Below are positions 25,699 to 33,408 of a DNA stretch of 64,000 bases, one piece after another. Both the position numbers and the translations under genes were made by a program. The notes under the pieces were generated by a model. It saw nothing but the letters and a program-made list of their open reading frames with translations, was not told where the DNA came from and did not search any database. The DNA is from Pseudomonadota bacterium (lineage in GTDB: Bacteria; Pseudomonadota; Alphaproteobacteria; Acetobacterales; Acetobacteraceae), in assembly GCA_021845985.1 (NCBI GenBank), contig JAJZES010000041.1, forward strand, positions 62,001-126,000. The letters run 5' to 3'. Each line of letters starts with the position of its first letter. Positions within the stretch are counted from its first letter, which is position 1.

Positions 25699-26612
25699 AG
25701 CTCCTTGCGGATATCGACGACGCGCAGGATCGCCCAGACCATCAGCAGCACCGTCACCAGCAGCACCACCGCATGCGCGGCGGCGGAGGGGTATTGCAGC
25801 AGGCTGATCTCGTTCTTCATCAGCAGCCCGACCGAGGCGCTCTGTCCGCCGCTCATCATCTGCACGGTGACGAAATCACCCATCACCAGGGTCACCACGA
25901 AGATGGTGCCGATCGACATGCCGGGCAGCGACAGCGGCACGATGACATGGCGCAGCACCGAGAGCGGCCCGGCGCCGGCATCGCGTGCCGCCTCCACCAG
26001 GGCGCGGTCGATGCGCATCATGGTGTTGAAGATCGGCACCACCATGAACAGCGTGTAGAGATGCACGAACGCCAGCACCACGGCGAACGGCGAGAACAGC
26101 AGGAACTCAAGCGGATGGTCGGTCAGATGCAGGTCGATCAGCGTCTGATTGATCAGCCCGTTGCGACCGAGAAAGGGGATCCACGAGATCATGCGGATGA
26201 TGTTGCTGGTCAGGAAGGGGATGGCGCAGAGCTGGAACAGCACCATCTGCCACAGCGTCGAGCGGACATGAAAGGCGAGGAAATAGGCGACGGTGAAACC
26301 GATCGCCAGCGTCGCTGCCCAGACGATGACGGCATAGCGGATGGTGGACAGATAGGTGTCCCACGTCACCCGCGAAGACAGCGCGTCGCGGTAATTGTCG
26401 AGGATGAAGGTCGGGACCAGCGCGTATTCCTGGTCGTCCCAGAAGCTGACGGCAACGATGGTGGCGATCGGGATGAGCAGAAACACCCCCATCACCAGCC
26501 ACAGCGGCAGCGACTGCAGATAGGGCAGGAAGGCGGCGAAGCGCCGCCGCCCTCCCTTCACCCGGTCGTCGGCGGCCCCGGTGGGGGCCGCCGTGATCAC
26601 AGTGGAACTCAT
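25695..26612 (-). CDS. ABC transporter permease (PotB-like), second system
   Basis: A 305-residue permease with an extended cytoplasmic N-terminus and six helices: LPLWLVMGVFLLIPIATIVAVSF, the PotB-like IRMISWIPFLGRNGLINQ and the EAA loop VEAARDAGAGPLSVLRHVIVPLSLPG. Start 26612 lies four bases after the binding-protein stop (TGAGGCGATG); an ATG at 26636 would overlap the preceding gene by 20 bases. It pairs with the PotC-like subunit downstream. Confidence 0.88.
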   Translation of the reverse strand: MSSTVITAAPTGAADDRVKGGRRRFAAFLPYLQSLPLWLVMGVFLLIPIATIVAVSFWDDQEYALVPTFILDNYRDALSSRVTWDTYLSTIRYAVIVWAATLAIGFTVAYFLAFHVRSTLWQMVLFQLCAIPFLTSNIIRMISWIPFLGRNGLINQTLIDLHLTDHPLEFLLFSPFAVVLAFVHLYTLFMVVPIFNTMMRIDRALVEAARDAGAGPLSVLRHVIVPLSLPGMSIGTIFVVTLVMGDFVTVQMMSGGQSASVGLLMKNEISLLQYPSAAAHAVVLLVTVLLMVWAILRVVDIRKEL

Positions 26613-26616
26613 CGCC

Positions 26617-27906
26617 TCAGGCCGCGATGAACTCATTCCATTTCGACACCATGTACTTGTCCTGGTCCATCACCGAGTTCCAGCACGCGACATGGCCCAT
26701 GCGGTCATAGAAGCTGCCGCCGTCGCGCACCGTGCCGGCCTTTTCCATCAGCTTGCCCTGGGGGCTCATGATGTCCTTCTCGGCCGGCTTGCCTTCCATC
26801 CAGAACGCCCATTCGTACGGCTCCATATGCGCCTTCGCCGTGCTCAGCACCGCCGAGTAGTAGCCCTGGCGGTTCAGGTAGGCGCCGACCCAGCCGGAGA
26901 GATACCAGTTGATATACTCATAGGCGGCGTCGCGCTCGATGCCCTTGAGGTGCCTGGCCAGACCCAGCCCGCCGCCCCAGGAGCGATAGCCTTCCTTCAG
27001 CGGCTGATAGGTGCAGGCGATGCCCTTGCTGCGCACCGCGGCGACGGCGGGCGACCACATCGACTGGATCACCACCTCGCCCGAGACCATCAGGTTGACG
27101 CTCTCGTCGAACGACTTCCAGAAGGCACGGAACTGGCCCTGCTTCTTGAGGTCGGTCATCACCGCCATCGTCTTGTCGATCTCGGCGCGGGTCATGTTGC
27201 CCTTGTCGCCGTAGGTGGCAAGGCCGAGCGCCTCGCTGCACATCGCCGCGTCCATGATGCCGATGGACGGGATATTGAGGATCGACGCCTTGCCCTTGAA
27301 GGCGGGGTCGGCAAGGTCCTTCCAACTGGTGATCGGCCGGCCGACCAGGTCGGGGCGGATGCCGAGCGTGTCGGCGTTGTAGATCGTCGGCACCAGGGTA
27401 AACCACTCAGTCGGCGCCTTGGCGAACTTGGTGCTGCTCTGGCCTTCGACGAAGCCGACGGTGTGCGGCGCAGTGCCCTGGGCGATGTGGCTTTCGGGCG
27501 TCAGCTTGCCGGTGGTGAAGATCGGCACGATCTGGTCGAAATACTTGAGCTTCTTGGTGTCCATCGGCTGCAGCACGTTGCGCGGATAGACTTTCTTGCA
27601 GATCCAGTATTCGATGTCGGCGATGTCATAGCTGTTCGGCTGGGTGATCGCGCGCTGCGTCACCGCGTCGCTATCCAGCGCCGTCATCTGCAGGGTGATG
27701 CCGGTATCCTGCTTGCACTTCTCGGCAACGTCGTTGAGGTTGGAAACGCCGGTGCCCATCTGGCGCAGCGTAATGTTCTTGATGTTCTGCGCCCAGATGG
27801 TCGGGAACCCGGTGATCGCACCGGACCCGATCGCGGCGCCGCCAACCGCGGCGGCGGCGGACTTCAGCACGCCGCGGCGGGTCATCCCGTTGGTGGTCTT
27901 CATCAC
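26617..27906 (-). CDS. ABC transporter substrate-binding protein, second polyamine-type system
   Basis: A 429-residue exported protein with a clear twin-arginine signal MTRRGVLKSAAAAVGGAAIG and likely cleavage after IWA, so it is exported folded. The mature protein shows PotD/F-like features (DIEYWICKKVY, FVEGQSSTKFAKAP, SFDESVNLMVSGEVVIQSMWSP). It is longer than the 370-residue paralogue of the first operon and the two share little obvious identity. It follows the ATPase gene by 19 bases and precedes two permease genes. Ligand unknown. Confidence 0.9.
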   Translation of the reverse strand: MMKTTNGMTRRGVLKSAAAAVGGAAIGSGAITGFPTIWAQNIKNITLRQMGTGVSNLNDVAEKCKQDTGITLQMTALDSDAVTQRAITQPNSYDIADIEYWICKKVYPRNVLQPMDTKKLKYFDQIVPIFTTGKLTPESHIAQGTAPHTVGFVEGQSSTKFAKAPTEWFTLVPTIYNADTLGIRPDLVGRPITSWKDLADPAFKGKASILNIPSIGIMDAAMCSEALGLATYGDKGNMTRAEIDKTMAVMTDLKKQGQFRAFWKSFDESVNLMVSGEVVIQSMWSPAVAAVRSKGIACTYQPLKEGYRSWGGGLGLARHLKGIERDAAYEYINWYLSGWVGAYLNRQGYYSAVLSTAKAHMEPYEWAFWMEGKPAEKDIMSPQGKLMEKAGTVRDGGSFYDRMGHVACWNSVMDQDKYMVSKWNEFIAA

Positions 27907-27925
27907 TGGTTAGTCTCCCCGTTGA

Positions 27926-28987
27926 TCAGTTGGCAAGCAGATGCGCATCCGCCGGCGAGAACCCGGCGACCACCTGATCGCCGAGCGCCACCGGACGCGC
28001 GTAGAAATCCTGTTCCGACAGCAGCAGGCTGTGATCGTCGCCGGCCTTGTCCTGCAGGGCCACGCGCACGAACGGCCCGTGGTATTCAACCGCCGTCACC
28101 GCACCATGCAGGCGGTTCGGCAGCTCCGGCGGCGGCATCAGCCGCATCCGGTCGGTACGCACCGCCAGGCGCAGACTCGCCGCGGCCTCGGCGGTGTCGA
28201 TGATGATCGGGCTGCCGTCGCGCATGTGCCACGCGCCATCCGCCGTGCGCCGACATTCCAGAATATTGTGCCCGCCCATGAAGCGGGCGACGAACTGGGT
28301 GCGCGGCTGTTCGAACACCGCGCGCGGCGCATCGCTCTGCACGATCTTGCCGCGCTCCATCACCACCACCAGATCGGCCAGCGCCAGCGCCTCATCCTGG
28401 GCATGGGTGACATGGACGAAGGTGATGCCGAGGTCGCGCTGCAGCCGCTTCAACTCCTCGCGCATTTTGCCGCGCAGGAACGGATCGAGCGCCGACAGCG
28501 GCTCGTCGAGCAGCAGCACCGATGGGTTGTTGATCAGCGCGCGGGCCAGCGCGACGCGCTGCTGCTGGCCGCCGGACAATTGCGCCGGACGCCGCTCGGC
28601 CATCTCATCGAGATGCACACGCGCCAGCATCTCCGCCGCCTTCCTGCGCCGCTCGGTCTTCTCGACGCCGCGCATGCGCAGGCTGAAGGCGACATTGTCG
28701 AGGCAGGTCAGATGCGGAAACAGCGCGTAGCTCTGAAACATCATCGCCGTGCCACGCTCGGCCGGCGGCAATTCGGTGACATTGCGCGCGCCGATCAGGA
28801 TGTCGCCCGCGGTCGCCGTTTCGTGCCCGGCGATCATCCGCAGGGTCGAGGTCTTGCCGCAACCGGAGGGGCCGATCAGACAGCAATAGGAGCCGGAGGG
28901 AATGCGCAAATCGACGGCATCGACGGCGGTGACGGTGCCGCCATAACGCTTGGTGACTGCAATCAATTCAACGCCTGCGTCCGCCAT
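27926..28987 (-). CDS. Spermidine/putrescine-type ABC transporter ATP-binding protein, second system
   Basis: A 353-residue PotA-like ATPase: [17 protein letters not shown] (Walker A, note Thr-Ser after Lys), FQSYALFPHLTCLDNVAFS (Q-loop), [15 protein letters not shown] (signature), VLLLDEPLSALDPFL (Walker B) and a C-terminal TOBE_2 domain (about 275-345). First gene of the operon ATPase - binding protein - permease - permease, the same order as the operon at 14.3-18.3 kb. The 199-base region to the divergent SDR gene must hold its promoter. Confidence 0.92.
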   Translation of the reverse strand: MADAGVELIAVTKRYGGTVTAVDAVDLRIPSGSYCCLIGPSGCGKTSTLRMIAGHETATAGDILIGARNVTELPPAERGTAMMFQSYALFPHLTCLDNVAFSLRMRGVEKTERRRKAAEMLARVHLDEMAERRPAQLSGGQQQRVALARALINNPSVLLLDEPLSALDPFLRGKMREELKRLQRDLGITFVHVTHAQDEALALADLVVVMERGKIVQSDAPRAVFEQPRTQFVARFMGGHNILECRRTADGAWHMRDGSPIIIDTAEAAASLRLAVRTDRMRLMPPPELPNRLHGAVTAVEYHGPFVRVALQDKAGDDHSLLLSEQDFYARPVALGDQVVAGFSPADAHLLAN

Positions 28988-29186
28988 TGATCCCCGGCCC
29001 TCACGTCGTGCGACCTCGTCTTGAGGCGATCACGCAAAAGACGTGCCATGCCGCCGGCGGCGCTGCGGCGCGGCTTGCGTGTGACGATGCACAAGGATTG
29101 ATCAGCCGGTGATCACCAGCGAAGCGCCCTGACGCGGCCGGCGATCGGTGGCACAATGCGGCGGCGGACGGGAGGAGTACAGGGTG

Positions 29187-29939
29187 ATGACGGCGAAAGT
29201 GGCGCTGGTCACGGGCGCGGGCAGCGGCGTCGGGCGGGCGGCGGCGCTGGCGCTGCTGGCCGAGGGGTATCGCGTGGTGCTGGCCGGGCGGCGGCAAGCG
29301 GCGCTGGCCGAGACGCTGGCGCTGGCCGGGGCGGCGGGCGACGCGGCGCTGGCGGTGCCGACCGACGTCACCGACCCGGCCTCGGTCGATGCGCTCTATG
29401 CCAGCATCGCCGCCAATTTCGGCCGACTCGACGTGCTGTTCAACAATGCCGGGGGCAACACCGCCAGCACCGATTTCGGCGATCTGACGGTCGAACAGTG
29501 GCGCAGCGTCGTCGGGGTCAATCTCGACGGTGCCTTTCTGGTGGCGCGCGGCGCCTATCGGATGATGCGCGACCAGTCGCCGCGCGGCGGGCGGATCATC
29601 AACAACGGCTCGATCTCGGCGCATGTGCCGCGCCCCGGCGCCGGGCCGTACAATGCCAGCAAGCACGCCATCACCGGGCTGACCCGCACCATCTCGCTCG
29701 ATGGCCGCCGGCACGACATCGCCTGCGGCCAGATCGACATCGGCAACGCCGCCTCGCCGATGACGGCGCGGATGGCCAAGGGTGTGCCGCAGGCCAACGG
29801 CACGCTGGCGCCGGAGCCGACCATGCCGGTCGATGAGGTCGGCCGCGCCGTGGTCTATATGGCCAGCCTGCCGGCGGAGGCGAATGTGCAGTTCATGACC
29901 GTGATGGCGACCAAGATGCCGTTCATCGGCCGCGGCTGA
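29187..29939 (+). CDS. SDR-family NAD(P)-dependent oxidoreductase
   Basis: A 250-residue short-chain dehydrogenase: TGAGSGVG cofactor loop near the N-terminus, DV after the third strand (VPTDVTDPA), NNAGG, catalytic Ser in NNGSISA and the Y-x3-K pair in YNASK. Such enzymes reduce or oxidise ketones and alcohols. Start 29187 follows GGAGGAG by about nine bases; an open frame 13 codons upstream is less likely. It is divergent from the polyamine-type operon and its 3' end overlaps the convergent methyltransferase gene by 17 bases. Confidence 0.9.
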   Translation: MTAKVALVTGAGSGVGRAAALALLAEGYRVVLAGRRQAALAETLALAGAAGDAALAVPTDVTDPASVDALYASIAANFGRLDVLFNNAGGNTASTDFGDLTVEQWRSVVGVNLDGAFLVARGAYRMMRDQSPRGGRIINNGSISAHVPRPGAGPYNASKHAITGLTRTISLDGRRHDIACGQIDIGNAASPMTARMAKGVPQANGTLAPEPTMPVDEVGRAVVYMASLPAEANVQFMTVMATKMPFIGRG

Positions 29940-31170
29940 TCCGGCGCAGCGCCGGCACCGCGACCCACAGCCGCGTGCCGGCGGCTGCAACATCGGCCAG
30001 ATCGGCGGCGATCTCGTCGGCGAGGTTCCACGGCAGGATCAGGATGTCATCCGGCCGCGCCTGCCGCAGCCGCGCCGGCGCCACGATCGGCACCCGGCAG
30101 CCGGGCAGCAGCCTGCCGTGCTTGGCGGTCCCGGCATCGGCGACGCAGGCGATGTCGGCGGCGCTGACGCCGCAGGCATTGAGCAGCGTCGCCCCCTTCG
30201 CCGCCGCGCCATAGGCGGCGACCCGGCGGCCGGCGCCGGCGGCGGCGTCGAGGAACCGGCGCAGGCCGCACCGCACCGCCGCCGCCCGCGCGGCGAAGCC
30301 GGCGGCGGCGGCGGCCAGCCCCGCCGCCTCGGCGTCGCGAACCTCGGCCAGCCCCGGCCCGTCCGGCCAGTGCGCCGCCTGATGACAGGCGAACACGCGC
30401 AGCGAGCCGCCATGTGTCGGCAGCCTCTCGACCGCGCAGGCGCGCAGCCCGGCGGCGGACAGCATCCGCTCGACCACGCCGAGCGACAGATAAGACAGGT
30501 GCTCGTGATAGATGGTGTCGAACTGCACCCCGGCGAGCAGGCACAGCAGATGCGGGAACTCGATGCTGACGAGGCCCTCGGGCGCCAGCACCGCGGCGAT
30601 GCCGGCGACGAAGCCGCCCGGATCGGGCACATGGGCGAGCACGTTGTTGGCGACCACCAGCTCGGCGCGCAGCCCCTCGCCGGCCAGGGCGGCGGCGCAG
30701 GCGCGGTCGAAAAAGGCGATGCGCGTCGGGATGCCGCGCGCCACCGCCACCCGCGCCACGTTGGCCGCCGGCTCGATGCCGAGCACGCCGATGCCGCGCG
30801 CCTGGAAATGCTGCAGCAGGTAGCCGTCATTGCTGGCGATCTCCAGCACCGTCGCGCCGCGGCCGAGCGCCATGCGCGCCGCCACCGCGCCGGCGAAGGC
30901 GGCGGCGTGCGCCACCCAGCTTGCCGAGACCGAGGAGAAATACGGGTAATCGGCAAAGATCTCCGCCGGCGGCACGGCGTCGTCGGCCTGCGCCAGCCCG
31001 CAGTCGTGGCAGAGGCGGACGTGCAGCGGATAGACCGGGTCGGCGCCGCGCGCCGCCTGCGCCGGCGTCGGCAGCGCATTGGCCAGCGGCATATCGCCGA
31101 GATCGATCAGCGTCGTGGGCAGCGCTGCCCGGCACAGCCGGCAGCGCGGCGGCGGGCGGTTCAGTTGCAC
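29923..31170 (-). CDS. Zinc-binding class I SAM sugar C-methyltransferase-like protein
   Basis: The protein has an N-terminal Zn-binding domain (CRLC ... CHDCGLAQ, the Methyltransf_13 cysteine pattern), a central SAM-binding domain ([19 protein letters not shown], then [16 protein letters not shown]) and a C-terminal Methyltransf_14-like domain ([19 protein letters not shown]). This architecture is that of NDP-hexose C-methyltransferases such as TylC3. I chose GTG 31170 because GGAAGG lies five bases upstream inside the rfbF end; an ATG at 31203 would overlap rfbF by 43 bases. The neighbouring cytidylyltransferase suggests a CDP-sugar substrate (inference). Confidence 0.8.
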   Translation of the reverse strand: MQLNRPPPRCRLCRAALPTTLIDLGDMPLANALPTPAQAARGADPVYPLHVRLCHDCGLAQADDAVPPAEIFADYPYFSSVSASWVAHAAAFAGAVAARMALGRGATVLEIASNDGYLLQHFQARGIGVLGIEPAANVARVAVARGIPTRIAFFDRACAAALAGEGLRAELVVANNVLAHVPDPGGFVAGIAAVLAPEGLVSIEFPHLLCLLAGVQFDTIYHEHLSYLSLGVVERMLSAAGLRACAVERLPTHGGSLRVFACHQAAHWPDGPGLAEVRDAEAAGLAAAAAGFAARAAAVRCGLRRFLDAAAGAGRRVAAYGAAAKGATLLNACGVSAADIACVADAGTAKHGRLLPGCRVPIVAPARLRQARPDDILILPWNLADEIAADLADVAAAGTRLWVAVPALRRISRGR

Positions 31171-31937
31171 CAGACCTTCCACGGCGCCCGCCCGGACTCC
31201 CACAGCGCCTCAAGCTGCTGCTTGTCGCGCAGCGTATCCATCGGCTGCCAGAACCCGTCATGGCGGAATGCCGCCAGTTCGCCGTCCTCCGCCAGGCCTT
31301 CCAGCGGCTCGCGCTCCCACGGCGTCGCGTCGCCGTCGATGCGGTCGAGCACCGCAGGATGCAGCACGAAGAAGCCGCCGTTGACGAAGGCGTTGTCGCC
31401 CGGCGGCTTTTCCGAGAACCGGGTGACCCGGCCGCCGTCCAGCACCAGGGCACCGTAGCGGCCCGGCGGCACCACCGCGGTCAGCGTCGCCAGCCGCCCC
31501 TGCCGGCGGTGAAACGCCAGCAGTGCGGCGATGTCGATATCGGCGACCCCGTCGCCATAGGTCATGCAGAACGCCTCATCGGGGTCGAGGAAGCGGGCCA
31601 GCCGCTTGAGCCGCCCGCCGGTCATCGTCTCCAGCCCGGTATCGACCAGGGTGACCCGCCAGTCCTCGGCGTAGTTGCGGTGATGCAGAATCTCGCCGCG
31701 CCGCAGATCGACGGTGATGTCGGAGGCGTGCAGCGCGTAATCGGCGAAATACTGCTTGATCGCATCGCCGCGATAACCCAGGGCGACGATGAAGTCGCGC
31801 ACCCCGTGGCTGCCATAGAGGCTCATGATGTGCCACAATAACGGCCGTCCGCCGATCTCGATCATCGGCTTCGGCCGCAGATGCGATTCCTCGCTGATCC
31901 GCGTGCCCTTGCCGCCGGCCAGGATCACCGCCTTCAT
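31161..31937 (-). CDS. rfbF: Glucose-1-phosphate cytidylyltransferase
   Basis: A 258-residue nucleotidyltransferase matching RfbF closely in length and motifs: MKAVILAGGKGTRISEESHLRPKPM (nucleotide loop), GGRPLLWHIMSLYGSHG, FCMTYGDGVADID and DGFWQPMDTLRDKQQLEALW. It makes CDP-glucose from CTP and glucose-1-phosphate, the entry point for CDP-dideoxy and branched sugars of LPS. Its start overlaps the upstream CmcI-like gene by four bases and its stop overlaps the downstream methyltransferase. The usual next enzyme, CDP-glucose 4,6-dehydratase (RfbG), is not in the window. Confidence 0.93.
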   Translation of the reverse strand: MKAVILAGGKGTRISEESHLRPKPMIEIGGRPLLWHIMSLYGSHGVRDFIVALGYRGDAIKQYFADYALHASDITVDLRRGEILHHRNYAEDWRVTLVDTGLETMTGGRLKRLARFLDPDEAFCMTYGDGVADIDIAALLAFHRRQGRLATLTAVVPPGRYGALVLDGGRVTRFSEKPPGDNAFVNGGFFVLHPAVLDRIDGDATPWEREPLEGLAEDGELAAFRHDGFWQPMDTLRDKQQLEALWESGRAPWKVWCN

Positions 31938-32704
31938 GCCGGCCTGCGGCGCAGGAAGCAGCGCGGCCAGTAGGTGACGCGGCTGGTCACCGCACCCTCA
32001 TTGAACGGAAACGCCGGCTCCTCGGCGACAAACTCGCGGTTGGCGGCGAGGAACGACTCGACCGCGGCAAGCGGGTTGTTCCAGTCCCAGTCCGGCGCCG
32101 AGCGCGGTGCCCCGGCCAGATCCGCCATGATCCCGTCGCACACCACGATATAGCCGCCGGGCGACACCAGCGGCGCATAGGCGTCGAGCTCGGCGCGCAC
32201 ATGCGCCCGCGCATGGTTGCTGTCGAGCACCACCATGACCTGCTCGCCCGGCGCAATGCGGGCGCGCACCGCGGCGAGCGTCGCCGGCGCTGCCGAGTCG
32301 CCCTCGATCAGCGCGATGCGCGGCGCCAGCAGATGCCCCTCGATGGCGGCCCGGTTCTCGGCGCGCAGGGTCAGATCGACGCCGACCACCCGCCCCTGCC
32401 CGATGGCGGCAAACAGGCTGGCGTAGAACACCAGCGAGCCGCCATGCGCCACCCCGGTCTCGACCAGCACGTCCGGCCGCACCCGCCAGAGCAATTCCTG
32501 CATACGCAGCAGGTCTTCCGGCAACTGGATCACCGGGCGGCCGAGCCAGGTGAAGCCATAGACGTATTTGGCGTCCCAGCCGCAGCGCAGCCACGCCGCC
32601 GACACCGCCGCGAACGCCTCCGCGGTGTCCAGGGCGAACACATCCTCCGCACCATCGGCACGGCCGATCCGCACTTCGCTGCGGGCTTCATCTATCGTCA
32701 GCAT
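31934..32704 (-). CDS. CmcI-family SAM-dependent methyltransferase/hydroxylase-like protein
   Basis: A 256-residue Rossmann protein with the CmcI (cephalosporin hydroxylase / rhamnosyl O-methyltransferase) pattern: YGFTWLGRPVIQLPEDLLRMQELLWRVRPDVLVETGVAHGGSLVFYASLF, VVGVDLTLR, IEGDSAA and VVLDSNHARAHVRAEL. These proteins methylate sugar hydroxyls in bacterial polysaccharides. Start 32704 (MLTIDEARSEV) has an AGGAT just upstream; ATGs at 32710 and 32728 are alternatives. First gene of the coupled trio with rfbF and the C-methyltransferase, pointing to a methylated surface sugar. Confidence 0.8.
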   Translation of the reverse strand: MLTIDEARSEVRIGRADGAEDVFALDTAEAFAAVSAAWLRCGWDAKYVYGFTWLGRPVIQLPEDLLRMQELLWRVRPDVLVETGVAHGGSLVFYASLFAAIGQGRVVGVDLTLRAENRAAIEGHLLAPRIALIEGDSAAPATLAAVRARIAPGEQVMVVLDSNHARAHVRAELDAYAPLVSPGGYIVVCDGIMADLAGAPRSAPDWDWNNPLAAVESFLAANREFVAEEPAFPFNEGAVTSRVTYWPRCFLRRRPA

Positions 32705-32772
32705 CGACATCCTGTCGTGCGCCATCACGGGCGCCAGGATGCCGCGCTCAGGGTTGACGAACCGTCAACGCC

Positions 32773-33135
32773 TCAGGCCAGTTCGGCCCGCACCGCCGAG
32801 GCCAGTTCGTGCATGTGGAAGGGCTTTTTCAGGAGCCGCATGGCGATAGGCTGCGGCAGGAAATAGCCCGAAATCAGGATCACCCGCAGCTCCGGCCGCC
32901 GCAACCGCGCCGCCGCCACCATTTCCAGCCCCGACATGCCGGGCATCCGCACATCGGAAATCACCATGTCGATGTCGCGCCGCGCCTCCAGCATCGGCAG
33001 TGCTTCTTCCCCGCTGGCCGCCTGGGCGACGGCGTAGCCGAGCTCCATCAGCGTTTCGGCGAGGATTTCGCGCACTTCAGCGTCGTCATCGACAATCAGG
33101 ATGTTCACGTCTTGTACCGACACGGGTTGATCCAT
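32773..33135 (-). CDS. Single-domain response regulator (CheY-like)
   Basis: A 120-residue receiver with no output domain: acidic pocket DDDAE at 16-20, phosphorylatable Asp61 in VISDVRMPGMSG, and Lys104 in LLKKPFH. N-terminus MDQPVSVQDVNILIVDD. It could serve as a phosphate sink, an intermediate of a hybrid kinase relay, or a protein-interaction output. Its C-terminal segment (LISGYFLPQPIAMRLLKKPFHMHEL) resembles receivers of hybrid kinases such as the one at 56.6-59.4 kb. No kinase gene is adjacent. Confidence 0.9.
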   Translation of the reverse strand: MDQPVSVQDVNILIVDDDAEVREILAETLMELGYAVAQAASGEEALPMLEARRDIDMVISDVRMPGMSGLEMVAAARLRRPELRVILISGYFLPQPIAMRLLKKPFHMHELASAVRAELA

Positions 33136-33408
33136 TCCTTCACCCCATCAGCCGGAAGGCTATCGCCGCAGCATCCCGGGACGTAGGCCGCTGCGCGTCC
33201 TGTGGGGGCATCAACTTTTCGTTGGCAACAGGCGCGCGCCTGAACGCAACGGTTGTCCACCACCAACAGGGGCTCCCTGGGCGCCGCAACGCTCCGGGAA
33301 ACCTGGATTGTCTCAAGGCGTTGTGTCCCCCGCTGTGCGACAGGGCGCGCTTCATAGTGCACCTGATGGCCGAATGCCAGTTTCCCCGGCGATCGAGACG
33401 GACCCCTG

